Shown here one piece after another: positions 7,542-16,586 of a stretch of 29,125 nucleotides of DNA; positions within the stretch are counted from its first letter, which is position 1, and every line of letters starts with the position of its first letter. The notes beneath the pieces are model-generated. The model had not been told where the DNA came from, did not search any database, and was given only the letters and a program-made list of their open reading frames with translations. A program made the position numbers and the translations under genes. The DNA comes from Treponema sp. (GTDB lineage: Bacteria > Spirochaetota > Spirochaetia > Treponematales > Breznakiellaceae), in NCBI GenBank assembly GCA_009784995.1, contig WQXE01000004.1:1-29125 (forward strand). Reading direction: 5' to 3'.

Positions 7542-9287
7542 ATGGTATTAAACGGAAAAGGCGCCGCCCCCGGAGCAGCGGTTGGCGGTATATTTATTTA
7601 TAATGAAAAGTTTCACATTCCATCGGAAGCTGTTGTTCCATCCGGAGAAGAGCAGGTTCATCTTGATCGGTATAAATTAATAAAAAATCAAGTTTTAAAT
7701 GAACTGGACGAAATCAAACTTTCCGTACAAAAAATCGATCCCGGCAAAGCGTCAATATTTGAAGCGCATAAAGAAATCGCTGATGATATCATCATAAACG
7801 AAGAAATCCCCGCGAAAATTTTAAAAGAAAAGTGGGCGGGGGATTGGGCTATTTATCAAGTTTATGAAACTGTAATGTCTGTATTGCGAAAAACAAACGA
7901 TCCTTTAATCGCGGAACGAGCTGTTGATTTTGATGATGTTCGCGCGCGTTTATTAAGGTTATGGTATTTGAAATCAGATACAAATAATGACAATTCAATT
8001 TCTGATGATTCAAAAAAACAAAATCTTTCCAATTTAAAAGAACCTGTAATAATCGCCGCTGTAGATCTAAAACCTTCTGATACCGCGTGTTTGGATAGAG
8101 AAAAAGTTTTGGCGATTTTAACCGAACAGGGCGGGCTTACATCTCACACGGCGATTATAGCGAAAAGTTATGGAATCCCCGCGATTTTAGGTATAAAAGG
8201 TCTTTTGGAAAATGTTAAACAAGGTCAGCTTGCCGCGGTTGACGCGCAGAAAGGAACAGTTTACCTTGATCCAAAAGATGATGTAATAGAAGAACTGATA
8301 AAAAAAAGTGATACTTTCCGCAATGATAAAATGAACGCTGAACATTTTAAATTAAACGAAGGGTGTACATTATGCGGAGAAAAGATTGAAATTGGCTTAA
8401 ATGTTTCGAATAACAACGATGAGGAAATAAACGCGCAAGAGTTTACCGACTTCGCGGGACTTTTCAGGACAGAGTTTTTATTTATGGGGCGTAATAAACT
8501 GCCGGCAGAAGAAGAACAGTTTAATTCATACAAAAAAGTTTTAGAATGTTTTGGAAAAAAACCTGTTGTTATTCGCTTGTTGGACATTGGCGGAGACAAA
8601 CAACTAGCCAGTTTGGAACAAAAAAAAGAAGACAATCCATTTTTGGGAAACCGCGGATTAAGGTTTTGTTTTAGTAACCCGGATATATTTAAAACACAAA
8701 TACGAGCGTGCCTGCGAGCTTCTGTTTACGGAAACCTTTGGTTAATGCTGCCAATGGTTGGCTCCCTTGATGATATTAAAAAAGCTAAAGAAATAATAAA
8801 AGATGTAAAAAATACACTTTTAAATGAAGGTGAAAAAATCGGTGAATATAAATTTGGTATAATGATAGAAATACCAAGTATCGCGCTTATTATCGATAAA
8901 ATTATAGAAGAAATTGATTTTGCCAGCATTGGTTCCAACGATTTATGCCAGTACTTATGCGCCGCGGATCGCATGAATAGCTCGGTAGAAAATTATTATC
9001 AGCAGTATCATCCCGCTATGTTCAGGATTATTAAAGATGCAGTAAATGTTTTTATAAAGGAAGGAAAATCAGTTTCGATATGCGGCGAATTGGGAAGTGA
9101 CCCGGCAGCTATACCAGTTTTAATTGGACTTGGAATGCGCAAACTTAGCATGGGAGCAGCCTCTGTCGCTTCTGTAAAAAGAACAATCGCGGGTCTTACT
9201 GTGGAAAAAGCGCTAAAAACGGCTGAAAATGTATTAGCTTTATCAACAGCGGGAGAAATAGAGGAATATCTTCATGAAAGGCAGTAA
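7542..9287 (+). CDS. ptsI: Phosphoenolpyruvate-protein phosphotransferase (PTS enzyme I)
   Basis: The product is the 581-residue first enzyme of the phosphotransferase system, moving phosphate from phosphoenolpyruvate to HPr in the cytosol. The phosphorylated histidine is His202 in GGLTSHTAIIAKSYGIPAI. The PEP-binding barrel follows with FRTEFLFMGR, VVIRLLDIGGDKQ, NPFLGNRGLRF, GIMIEIPS, IGSNDLCQYLCAADRMN, and the active-site cysteine Cys514 in CGELGSDP. The start fits the family N-terminus (GKGAAPGAAVGG), but the only Shine-Dalgarno-like bases (AGG, 7529-7531) sit within the terminator stem. No promoter of its own is obvious. HPr and enzyme II genes are not in the window, so its role could be sugar uptake or only regulation, as in treponemes with incomplete PTS sets. 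Confidence 0.95.
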   Translation: MVLNGKGAAPGAAVGGIFIYNEKFHIPSEAVVPSGEEQVHLDRYKLIKNQVLNELDEIKLSVQKIDPGKASIFEAHKEIADDIIINEEIPAKILKEKWAGDWAIYQVYETVMSVLRKTNDPLIAERAVDFDDVRARLLRLWYLKSDTNNDNSISDDSKKQNLSNLKEPVIIAAVDLKPSDTACLDREKVLAILTEQGGLTSHTAIIAKSYGIPAILGIKGLLENVKQGQLAAVDAQKGTVYLDPKDDVIEELIKKSDTFRNDKMNAEHFKLNEGCTLCGEKIEIGLNVSNNNDEEINAQEFTDFAGLFRTEFLFMGRNKLPAEEEQFNSYKKVLECFGKKPVVIRLLDIGGDKQLASLEQKKEDNPFLGNRGLRFCFSNPDIFKTQIRACLRASVYGNLWLMLPMVGSLDDIKKAKEIIKDVKNTLLNEGEKIGEYKFGIMIEIPSIALIIDKIIEEIDFASIGSNDLCQYLCAADRMNSSVENYYQQYHPAMFRIIKDAVNVFIKEGKSVSICGELGSDPAAIPVLIGLGMRKLSMGAASVASVKRTIAGLTVEKALKTAENVLALSTAGEIEEYLHERQ

Positions 9288-9714
9288 AAATTTTAGCGAT
9301 ATATTTATTAAATTTCTAAATAAAAGACAGCAAGAGATAAACCAGCAATTAAAAGAATCCGAAAAAAAATTTAAACTACAGCAGGAAGAAAAAAAGCAAT
9401 TTATAGAAAACGCGGAAAAAGAATTTTTTAACAAAATGGATAAAAAGAAAAAACACCTGGATGAAACCGGTGAAAAAATATTATCGCGAATCGAAGAAAA
9501 TAGAATTAAAATAGAAGTTAAAGACGAAAATAATAATTATAAACAAATTAAAATCAGCGGACTTGAAGATATCTTGTCCGGCGTTGATGTATCTTTAAAC
9601 CCAAAAGCGAAAAATGTTAAAAATAATTTAATTAAATTGGAAACTTTAATACAGGAAGCCGGTTTTACTGTAGTAGAACGTACCGGTAATACAATAAAGA
9701 TTGATGTAAAATAA
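9274..9714 (+). CDS. Coiled-coil protein of unknown function
   Basis: A 146-residue, very lysine- and glutamate-rich protein. Residues about 15-80 are predicted coiled coil by their heptad-like charge pattern. The C-terminal half (KQIKISGLEDILSGVD, then LIQEAGFTVVERTGNTIKIDV) looks like a small folded domain. The start overlaps the end of ptsI by 14 nt, with GAGG upstream, so translation is probably coupled. I do not recognise the family and see no signal peptide. Confidence 0.65.
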   Translation: MKGSKNFSDIFIKFLNKRQQEINQQLKESEKKFKLQQEEKKQFIENAEKEFFNKMDKKKKHLDETGEKILSRIEENRIKIEVKDENNNYKQIKISGLEDILSGVDVSLNPKAKNVKNNLIKLETLIQEAGFTVVERTGNTIKIDVK

Positions 9715-9729
9715 GATTGGTTTAATAAT

Positions 9730-10920
9730 TTATTTAACCAGTTCATAATCATTTAACGCTTCATCTATAAGCGGCTGTAGTTCAAGTTTTTCGTACAATT
9801 CGTTGGCTTCGTTTACATTGCCTCGCAGAACAGGGTGGGGTGGGCTGAAAAGTGTGCAGCAGTCTACGTGCGGCTGAATCGAGGTTTCGAATGTGCCTAT
9901 TTTTTTTGCTTTTAAAATAATGTCTTCTTTACTAAAACCTATTAACGGGCGAAGGACAGGAAGTTTTATCCTGTTTTCTGTGCATGTTAAGTTTTCTATT
10001 GTTTGGCTCGCGACCTGCGAAAGACTTTCGCCTGTTATAAGACATTTACATTTAAGTTTAATTGCCGCCTTTTCCGCCGCTTCCATCATTGCCATTCTTA
10101 AAAGTACTGTTGTCCATATTAGTGGAGCTCTCTCTTTTATCCGCATTTGTACTTTTGTAAAATTTAAAATATATGTGTGAATTCCCATGCAGTATGATCC
10201 TGTAATGTTCGCGAGCTGTATTACTTTTTGTTTCGCTTCCAGTGATGTATACGGATATGAATGAAAATGAATAGCCTCGATAATCATTCCGCGCGCTGCC
10301 ATTAAAAATCCCGCGACAGGAGAATCTATACCGCCGGATAATAATAACATTCCCCTGCCCGCGCATCCTACAGGAAGACCTCCGAAACATTTTACGCCGC
10401 CTGAATATATAAAAGCCTTCTCGCGGATTTCGATTTTTATAATGTCACCCGGGTTGTGAATATCTACAGTAAGGCCGCTTACGGCTTCGGATACAGCGTC
10501 TCCCGCCATGCAGCACAATTCGTAAGAGGAGTGAGCGAAACTTTTGTCGGTTCTTCGAGCGTCTATTTTAAAAGTTTTTATTCCGTTTGCGAAAAGTTTT
10601 TTTCCTTCTTCGATACAGGCTGTAAGAACCGCGTTTATATTTTTTTCGCAAACAACAGTTTTTGCCCAGCCGGAAATTCCGATTATTCGCGAAAGAATAT
10701 TTTCTATATCAGCGGATTTTTCCAAAGGAGCGTGAACATAATAGCGTCCGGAAGTGAATTTTATTTTAATTTTATTTTCGTTATCGATATTAAGTATGGA
10801 TAACATTTTTTGAATATTGCTTTTTAATATGCCTTCAAAACTTTTTCTGTTTTCGCCTTTTAAAGTTAATTCAGATGGTTTTAAAAGCCATGTCGAAAAA
10901 CCGGTGTTACTTAAAGAAAT
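9730..10920 (-). CDS. thiI: tRNA 4-thiouridine synthase ThiI, apparent ATT start
   Basis: ThiI adenylates U8 of tRNA and inserts sulfur taken from a cysteine desulfurase; it can also act in thiamine thiazole synthesis. Visible parts: a THUMP domain in the N-terminal half, the PP-loop LLSGGIDSPVAGF, ALITGE-type motif CLITGESLSQVASQT, LRPLIGFSKEDI, and the cysteine motif VDCCTLFSPPHP typical of the short form without rhodanese domain. The first ATG (10806) would remove the conserved N-terminal segment LLKPSELTLKGENR. In frame upstream there is no ATG, GTG or TTG before the stop at 10965, but ATT at 10920 has GGAGGT 6 nt before it. I therefore place the start there, giving about 396 residues. 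It overlaps the nifS end by 10 nt, which suits their joint function. Confidence 0.85.
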   Translation of the reverse strand: MSLSNTGFSTWLLKPSELTLKGENRKSFEGILKSNIQKMLSILNIDNENKIKIKFTSGRYYVHAPLEKSADIENILSRIIGISGWAKTVVCEKNINAVLTACIEEGKKLFANGIKTFKIDARRTDKSFAHSSYELCCMAGDAVSEAVSGLTVDIHNPGDIIKIEIREKAFIYSGGVKCFGGLPVGCAGRGMLLLSGGIDSPVAGFLMAARGMIIEAIHFHSYPYTSLEAKQKVIQLANITGSYCMGIHTYILNFTKVQMRIKERAPLIWTTVLLRMAMMEAAEKAAIKLKCKCLITGESLSQVASQTIENLTCTENRIKLPVLRPLIGFSKEDIILKAKKIGTFETSIQPHVDCCTLFSPPHPVLRGNVNEANELYEKLELQPLIDEALNDYELVK

Positions 10921-12059
10921 TTTAATACCTCCGAAATTCCAAAAAGAAGATGATCGATATCTTCATCGGTTGTAGAATGTCCCTGCGAGATTCGAATACC
11001 TTCGATTCTTAATTTTTCTTCGATGCCAATAGCGGTAAGTACAGGACGTTCAGGTGACGATGATGAACACGCGGAACCTGTAGAAACCGCGATGCCAAGA
11101 TCATCTAAAGCGCGCGCCATAACTTCGCCGGGTATATCTTTAAAGGCAGCCTGTAAAATATACGGAGAAAATATGTCGTCGTTCGCGATACGTTCTTTGG
11201 GAATAATTGTACAGCGATCAATAGCTGTTAGTGATGTAATCAATTTATTCCATCTAACCGCGGCTTGTTTTTTGCTTTTTATTACTTGTTCATTACAACA
11301 TGATTTTTCCAGACAATTCGCGAGAGCGACAGCGCCGTGAGTATTTTCTGTTCCGCCTCTGATTTTATTTTCCTGGCCGCCTCCTGTATAAAAAACTTCC
11401 AATGGTTTTCTAAGATACAAAAGACCAATCCCGCATGGACCGGAAACCTTATGAGCGCTTATCGAAGCGGAATCAATTTCCCAATTAATTAAATTAACAG
11501 GAATTTTTCCAATTGATTGTACAAGATCGCAGTGGAAATGAATTGGAGCGCCTTTTTGTCCGCAAAGTACATCTTTTATCGAAGGAATATCAGTAACCGC
11601 TCCTGTTTCATTGTTAACCGACATTATAGCCGCGAAGCGGACATCATCATATTGATTTAACGTCTTTAAAAGAGTGTCAGTAGTTACCCTGCCTGTAGAG
11701 TCTACATTGATAGTTCCAACAGGTTTACCCATTTTTTCAAGGGTTTCCATTCCTTCTCTAATCGAAGCGTGTTCGGTTAAAGAGGATATAATTCTTCCCA
11801 TACCTGGACGTCTTAAGTTGGAAAAAAGAGCTATACTGTTGGATTCTGTTCCGCCGGATGTAAAATATAGGGTGGCGGGCGGTACATTTAATACAGCCGC
11901 GCATCTGAGCCTCGCGTCTTCCAAAGCGGCTTTTGCCATTTTTCCTTCGTAATGCTGAGAAGAAGGGTTCCCATAAGGTACAAGGGTATTACTTTCGTAA
12001 TATGGCGCTGAGGCTGCCCAATCAAAGTATGTCCGTTTTTCTTTATTTTTATTTTCCAT
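10911..12059 (-). CDS. nifS: Cysteine desulfurase, NifS/IscS family
   Basis: This 382-residue PLP enzyme removes sulfur from cysteine and holds it as a persulfide for transfer. The PLP lysine is Lys204 in SAHKVSGPCGIG. The catalytic cysteine is Cys331 in STGSACSSSSPERP, on a longer loop with Pro-Glu-Arg-Pro as in NifS/IscS. TSGGTESN and GGTENTHG are the other family signatures. The adjacent downstream thiI means it most probably supplies sulfur for 4-thiouridine (as the NifZ-ThiI pair does in Bacillus), though it could also serve Fe-S assembly. No good Shine-Dalgarno is seen at the start. It is divergent from the threonine biosynthesis genes. Confidence 0.93.
   Translation of the reverse strand: MENKNKEKRTYFDWAASAPYYESNTLVPYGNPSSQHYEGKMAKAALEDARLRCAAVLNVPPATLYFTSGGTESNSIALFSNLRRPGMGRIISSLTEHASIREGMETLEKMGKPVGTINVDSTGRVTTDTLLKTLNQYDDVRFAAIMSVNNETGAVTDIPSIKDVLCGQKGAPIHFHCDLVQSIGKIPVNLINWEIDSASISAHKVSGPCGIGLLYLRKPLEVFYTGGGQENKIRGGTENTHGAVALANCLEKSCCNEQVIKSKKQAAVRWNKLITSLTAIDRCTIIPKERIANDDIFSPYILQAAFKDIPGEVMARALDDLGIAVSTGSACSSSSPERPVLTAIGIEEKLRIEGIRISQGHSTTDEDIDHLLFGISEVLKFL
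10918..10932 (-). promoter_or_regulatory. Ribosome-binding site that decides the ThiI start
   Basis: On minus, a full GGAGGT (10927-10932) lies 6 nt ahead of ATT (10918-10920), inside the last codons of nifS. No standard start codon is within reach in the thiI frame. Confidence 0.65.
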
Positions 12060-12071
12060 AATATAAGTTTT

Positions 12072-12118
12072 TTGAATTACCCTACTGTAAAAATATAGAA
12101 AAATTATGTAATATTCAA
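12072..12118. promoter_or_regulatory. Possible overlapping divergent promoters of nifS and thrA
   Basis: For nifS (minus): TTGAAT at 12113-12118, 17 bp, TATTTT at 12090-12095. For thrA (plus): TTGAAT at 12072-12077, 16 bp, TATAGA at 12094-12099. Both are imperfect. A separate TATAAT at 12126-12131 lacks a good -35. Confidence 0.35.
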
Positions 12119-12169
12119 TGGGAGATATAATGTATCTGCATTATAGACAAACAAACAGAGGTTAAAAAC

Positions 12170-14701
12170 ATGACAGTAATAAAATTTGGCGGTACATCAG
12201 TTGGAAGCCAAAAAGGTATCGAAAGTATAATCAGCGTTTTAAAAGAGGCTGTAAATGTCCCTGTGGTGGTAGTTTCCGCGTTTAACGGAGTGACTGACAC
12301 CCTTGTTGAGATAGCCAATAAGACATTAAAAGGTGAATCGTACAAAAACGAGGTAGAAAAGCTAAATAAACGGCATGTTGATTGCGCGTCGATCTTCTTA
12401 AAAAACGCTGATAAAAAAAACGCGGTTAAGGAAATCGATAATAATATAAAATTATTATTACAGGTTTTAGACGGAATTTCTCTTTTAAACGAATTGTCGC
12501 CAAGAAGTCTCGATCTTATAATGAGTTTTGGCGAAAGACTTTCGGCGGCTCTTTTAACTTTCATTTTCAAAGCGAATAATATTAAAGCCGAATTTCTTGA
12601 CGCGCGCAGATTGATAAAAACAGATTCAAATTTTGGCAAAGCTGAAATAATCAGAAAAGAAACTGACGAAAATATACGCTCTTTTTTTAAAACCAATAAA
12701 ATCATGCAGGTCGCGACAGGTTTTATCGGCTCTACAATAGACAATAATTCTGCCTCAAATGAAAAAAAAGAAGCTTTCGCGTTTACAGGTCTTTGTACAA
12801 CATTGGGTAGGGGTGGTTCCGATTTAACAGCGGCTGTTTTTGCCGCGGCGTTAGGAGCTAAAAAACTTGAAATATGGAGTGATATTGACGGAATTCTTAC
12901 CGCCGATCCTTTACATGTAAAAAACGCGTTCCGCATAGATGAAATATCGTATAACGAAGCGATGGAGATTTCTCATTTTGGAGCGAAAGTATTGTTTCCT
13001 CCGTCAATAAAACCGGCATTGGAAAAAGGAATACCAATTTTGATAAAAAATATTTTTAATACTCAGGGAAGCGGCACTAAAATTACAGCTGCCGCGGCTC
13101 CCGGCAAATATCAAATTCGCGGGATTAGTTCGATAAGCGCCGCCGCTTTGGTAAGGGTGCAGGGCTCTGGTATGGTAGGAGTTGCCGGTTTTTCCGCCCG
13201 AGTTTTCGGCGCTTTGGCAAAAAAGAATATCAGTGTAATGCTGATAACGCAAAGCTCAAGTGAATATTCAATCTGCTTCGCGATACTTCCGCAGGATACA
13301 CAGCAAGCTGATATTACTTTAAAAGAAGAATTCGCCGGCGAAATAAAAAACGGTTCAATTGATAAACCGGTTATCGAAAATAATCTTTCTATAATCGCTG
13401 TTGTTGGCTCCGCGATGAAAAGCGCTTCAGGAATTTCAGGAAAAGTTTTTCACGCTCTTGGCAGAAACGGAATTAATATTGTCGCGATCGCGCAAGGGTC
13501 GTCAGAGACAAATATTTCGGCTGTTATCCGCGCGCAGGATGAAGGTAAGGCGCTTAACGCGATTCATGACGCGTTCTTTTTTGAACATCAGCGTTCTGTA
13601 AACTTATTTTTAATCGGCACAGGTCTTATCGGCGGAACTTTACTGGATCAAATCGCGGAAACACGCGAAAAACTAGCGGACAATATGATCAAGGTTAATT
13701 TGATAGGAGCCGCCAATTACGACAAAATGGTTTTTTACAATGGACAAGGTTCGCATGATAGTCTTGATCCTTTAAAAATAAAAAAAATGTTAACAACAGT
13801 TGGTAAAGTTGACGGCACAGAAGTAATAGAACCAAACCAGAAAGGCGCGTTAGCTTTTATCGAAAAAATGGCTTCGTTTAATCTTCCCAATTCATGTTTT
13901 TGCGATTGTACCGCGAGCGAAGATATAGCGAACCTTTATGAAAAAGTATTGCATTATTCGATACCGATTGTTACGCCGAATAAAAAAGCTAACTCAGGTT
14001 CACTTGATTACTATAAAAAACTTACATCATATTCAAGATCAAGAGGAATACCGTATCTTTATGAATGTACAGTTGGAGCAGGCTTACCAGTCATTTCTAC
14101 ATTACGCGATCTTTTTCTTTCCGGTGATAAGGTAACAAGAATCGAAGCAGTATTGTCCGGAACATTAAGTTTTATTTTTAATAATTTTGACGGTTCCATT
14201 CCATTTTCCGCTCTTGTAAAAGAAGCGAAAGTTAAAGGTTATACAGAGCCGGATCCCCGTGACGATTTAAACGCTATGGACGCGGCGCGTAAGGTATTAA
14301 TTCTTGCAAGGGAATGCGGTCTTTCTATTGAATTTAAAAATGTTACGATAGAACCTATTTTACCAAAGGCTTGTTTTAACGCGAAAGATATCGACGGCTT
14401 TTTTACAGAGCTGCAAAAGACAGACGCGGATTACGAAAAAAAACGTTCCGCGGCAGCCAAAGACGGCAAGCAGCTGCGTTACATCGCGGTAATAGAGGAA
14501 GGAAAAGCGAAACTTTCTTTACGCGCCGAAGGAGAGGGAAGTCCTTTCCGCTCGTTAGTGGATAGCGATAATATTGTAGTTATTACCACCAACCGTTATT
14601 CAAAACTCCCGATGGTAATAAAAGGTCCCGGAGCTGGCGCGCAAGTTACCGCTGGAGGAATTTTCGCGGATATTTTACGCACCGCGAGGACGTTAGTGTA
14701 A
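12170..14701 (+). CDS. thrA: Bifunctional aspartokinase / homoserine dehydrogenase
   Basis: An 843-residue fusion that catalyses the first and third steps from aspartate to homoserine, for threonine and methionine. The kinase domain begins with KFGGTSVG at residue 4 and includes TTLGRGGSDLTA and the ISHFGAKVLFPP region. Two ACT domains (about 317-470) usually give feedback inhibition by threonine. The NAD(P)-binding dehydrogenase starts near residue 477 (NLFLIGTGLIGG), with VTPNKKAN, the substrate region YECTVGAGLPVI, and GYTEPDPRDDLNAMDAARK. The AGAGG site precedes ATG by 8 nt. No attenuator leader peptide is evident. The aminotransferase gene follows after 12 nt in the same operon. Confidence 0.95.
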   Translation: MTVIKFGGTSVGSQKGIESIISVLKEAVNVPVVVVSAFNGVTDTLVEIANKTLKGESYKNEVEKLNKRHVDCASIFLKNADKKNAVKEIDNNIKLLLQVLDGISLLNELSPRSLDLIMSFGERLSAALLTFIFKANNIKAEFLDARRLIKTDSNFGKAEIIRKETDENIRSFFKTNKIMQVATGFIGSTIDNNSASNEKKEAFAFTGLCTTLGRGGSDLTAAVFAAALGAKKLEIWSDIDGILTADPLHVKNAFRIDEISYNEAMEISHFGAKVLFPPSIKPALEKGIPILIKNIFNTQGSGTKITAAAAPGKYQIRGISSISAAALVRVQGSGMVGVAGFSARVFGALAKKNISVMLITQSSSEYSICFAILPQDTQQADITLKEEFAGEIKNGSIDKPVIENNLSIIAVVGSAMKSASGISGKVFHALGRNGINIVAIAQGSSETNISAVIRAQDEGKALNAIHDAFFFEHQRSVNLFLIGTGLIGGTLLDQIAETREKLADNMIKVNLIGAANYDKMVFYNGQGSHDSLDPLKIKKMLTTVGKVDGTEVIEPNQKGALAFIEKMASFNLPNSCFCDCTASEDIANLYEKVLHYSIPIVTPNKKANSGSLDYYKKLTSYSRSRGIPYLYECTVGAGLPVISTLRDLFLSGDKVTRIEAVLSGTLSFIFNNFDGSIPFSALVKEAKVKGYTEPDPRDDLNAMDAARKVLILARECGLSIEFKNVTIEPILPKACFNAKDIDGFFTELQKTDADYEKKRSAAAKDGKQLRYIAVIEEGKAKLSLRAEGEGSPFRSLVDSDNIVVITTNRYSKLPMVIKGPGAGAQVTAGGIFADILRTARTLV

Positions 14702-14713
14702 GGAGTTAATTTT

Positions 14714-15913
14714 ATGGCTATAGCGGAAAAGATAAAAGATGCCTTAGCATCATCTTCGATGATTCGTAAAATGTTCGAAGAAGGATTAAAATTAAAAAAA
14801 GAACATGGCGCCGATAAAGTTTTTGATTTTTCGCTTGGTAACCCCGATGTTGATCCGCCTAAAGCCTTTCACGATTTATTTGTAAAGTTCGCGCAAGAAG
14901 ACGAAAAAGGCTCACATGGTTATATGCCGAACGCTGGATTTCCCCATGTAAGAGAAGCTTTGTCAAAAAAAGTTTGTAAAGAACAGAATGTAAATATCGA
15001 CGGCTCTTTTATAATAATGGCTTCAGGAGCTGCGGGCGGGCTTAACGCTGTGTTTAAAACAATTTGTAATCCCGGTGATGAAGTTATCGTAACACGACCT
15101 TTTTTTATGGAATACCGCCCATATACAAATAATCATGGCGCGAAATTAATCGAAGTAGACTCTCTTGATAATTTTGACCTTGATATAAACGCTATCGCTA
15201 AAAGTTTAAATGAAAAAACAGCGGCTATTATTATTAATTCACCTAACAATCCTACGGGAAAAATTTATTCGGCGCAGACTCTGTCTTCTTTAGCCGATGT
15301 ATTTAAAGAACATGGCAAAAAAACAGGAAAGCTGCCGTATCTGGTTTCTGACGAACCATACCGGGAAATCGCGTACACAAGCGAAGTTCCGCCGATTTTA
15401 AGCTGTTACAGTGAATCAATTGTTATAAGCTCTTATTCTAAAAGCCTTTCACTTCCGGGAGAGCGTATTGGTTTTATCGCTGTAAGCCCTGATATTTCCG
15501 ACAAAGAAAATCTTATAAACGGCATTATATACGCGACAAGGATACTTGGTTTTGTAAACGCTCCCGCTCTTATGCAAAGGTTAGTTGGTTCACTTACAGA
15601 CGCGAAGGTAGATGTTTCGATTTACGCGCGCAGAAGAGACGCATTTATGAAAGTGCTGGATGAAGCAGGTATTGAATACGCGATACCTGAAGGCGCGTTT
15701 TATTTATTTTGCAAAGTTCCGCAAAGTAAAGGAAACGAACAAAAAACAGGCGGCGATTTGGAATTTGTTGAACACTTAAAAAAATACTTAATACTTGGAG
15801 TGCCGGGAACAGGTTTTGGAAAACCCGGCTGGCTTCGATTCGCGTATTGTACCGATGAAAAAATTATCAGTAATTCAGGTGAAGCGTTTAAAAAAGCGAT
15901 GGAAAGCTGGTAG
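14714..15913 (+). CDS. Class I/II PLP aminotransferase (aspartate-aminotransferase-like)
   Basis: A 399-residue fold-type I aminotransferase. The PLP lysine is Lys243 in SSYSKSLSLPGERIGF. Other signatures are FSLGNPDVDPP at the N-terminus, NSPNNPTG, and SDEPYREIAY, where the Asp and Tyr contact the cofactor. Co-transcription with thrA suggests it makes aspartate from oxaloacetate or otherwise serves the aspartate family. The exact amino-acid preference is not readable. A strong AAGGAG site lies 8 nt upstream of the ATG. Confidence 0.88.
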   Translation: MAIAEKIKDALASSSMIRKMFEEGLKLKKEHGADKVFDFSLGNPDVDPPKAFHDLFVKFAQEDEKGSHGYMPNAGFPHVREALSKKVCKEQNVNIDGSFIIMASGAAGGLNAVFKTICNPGDEVIVTRPFFMEYRPYTNNHGAKLIEVDSLDNFDLDINAIAKSLNEKTAAIIINSPNNPTGKIYSAQTLSSLADVFKEHGKKTGKLPYLVSDEPYREIAYTSEVPPILSCYSESIVISSYSKSLSLPGERIGFIAVSPDISDKENLINGIIYATRILGFVNAPALMQRLVGSLTDAKVDVSIYARRRDAFMKVLDEAGIEYAIPEGAFYLFCKVPQSKGNEQKTGGDLEFVEHLKKYLILGVPGTGFGKPGWLRFAYCTDEKIISNSGEAFKKAMESW

Positions 15914-15924
15914 GGGAGTATTTA

Positions 15925-16230
15925 ATGGCTTTTCAAAGTTTTAGTGTTGTAACAATTCTTGTTGTTTTAATAATTCTTGGCGCGATTGCTTTTGCGATTA
16001 TTTTTATCTTTGTAAGTATCATTAAATATTTTTTAAGAAAAGAACACGAAAAGGAACTAACGCGAATTATCGAAAGAATTGATTCGCAAAAAGAACTATT
16101 TTTAAAAGACGATGAATATTTACAAAGTATTCTAAAACCAAAAGGAATGAAACTCGTAAATGAAAATAACGAAATTATTATTTACTATAAAAAGTGGAAG
16201 TATAATACTAACAGCGGCAGATATTACTAA
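15925..16230 (+). CDS. Small single-pass membrane protein, unknown function
   Basis: A 101-residue protein with one long hydrophobic helix (about residues 7-36), followed by a charged stretch likely to be coiled coil (HEKELTRIIERIDSQKE) and a cytoplasmic tail. It has a GGGGAG site. It is the last gene of the thrA operon and converges on the cupin gene with a 4-nt overlap of their stop codons; no terminator hairpin is visible between them. Family not recognised. Confidence 0.65.
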   Translation: MAFQSFSVVTILVVLIILGAIAFAIIFIFVSIIKYFLRKEHEKELTRIIERIDSQKELFLKDDEYLQSILKPKGMKLVNENNEIIIYYKKWKYNTNSGRYY

Positions 16231-16577
16231 ATCTTAGGATTTTCTACTTCAACTTTATCCGCGTCTTTATATGGCGCGAGGCTTGCGATCATTTTTACTG
16301 TAGAAGATGACTTGTTAATAACATAATGTATTTCGCCGGGCTCTATGTGAATAAGCTGCCCCGCGGATACTTCGCAAGGTTTTCCGTCTACAACTATTGT
16401 TATTGTTCCTTCGAGCACGTAAAAATTTTCTTCCATTACCTCATGGTAATGAGCCTGAAAATCCTGCCCCTGTTTGAACTGCACTAAAGCGAAATTCATT
16501 CGAGGACCCTGCATTAAATATTTTGGACCCCAATCGCCAAACCGGTATTCTTTGTCTTTTTCGTCTACTATGTACAT
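16227..16577 (-). CDS. Small single-domain cupin protein beside lsrK
   Basis: A 116-residue cupin. Motif 1 has the metal-binding set His43, His45, and Glu49 or Glu50 (AHYHEVMEENFYVLEG), and motif 2 supplies His84 (IHIEPGEIHYV). It follows lsrK by 9 nt on the same strand with a strong AGGAGG site, so the two are one operon. Such small cupins are often isomerases, epimerases or ligand sensors. Since the usual third AI-2-processing protein LsrG is missing here, this cupin is a candidate substitute for that isomerase step. This is inference from position only. Confidence 0.88.
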   Translation of the reverse strand: MYIVDEKDKEYRFGDWGPKYLMQGPRMNFALVQFKQGQDFQAHYHEVMEENFYVLEGTITIVVDGKPCEVSAGQLIHIEPGEIHYVINKSSSTVKMIASLAPYKDADKVEVENPKI

Positions 16578-16586
16578 ATTTTCCTC

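Noticed and set aside
9715..9735. Weak hairpin GGTT...AACC between the converging coiled-coil gene and thiI
   Set aside because: The stem is short and mismatched, without a T tract on either strand.
9730..10806. ATG 10806 as the start of thiI
   Set aside because: It would remove the conserved segment LLKPSELTLKGENR and has no ribosome site, whereas the upstream ATT has a full one.
12115..12936. 273-residue open frame on minus
   Set aside because: It lies antisense within the aspartokinase domain, which has full family motifs; the frame has no recognisable domain and no start signals.
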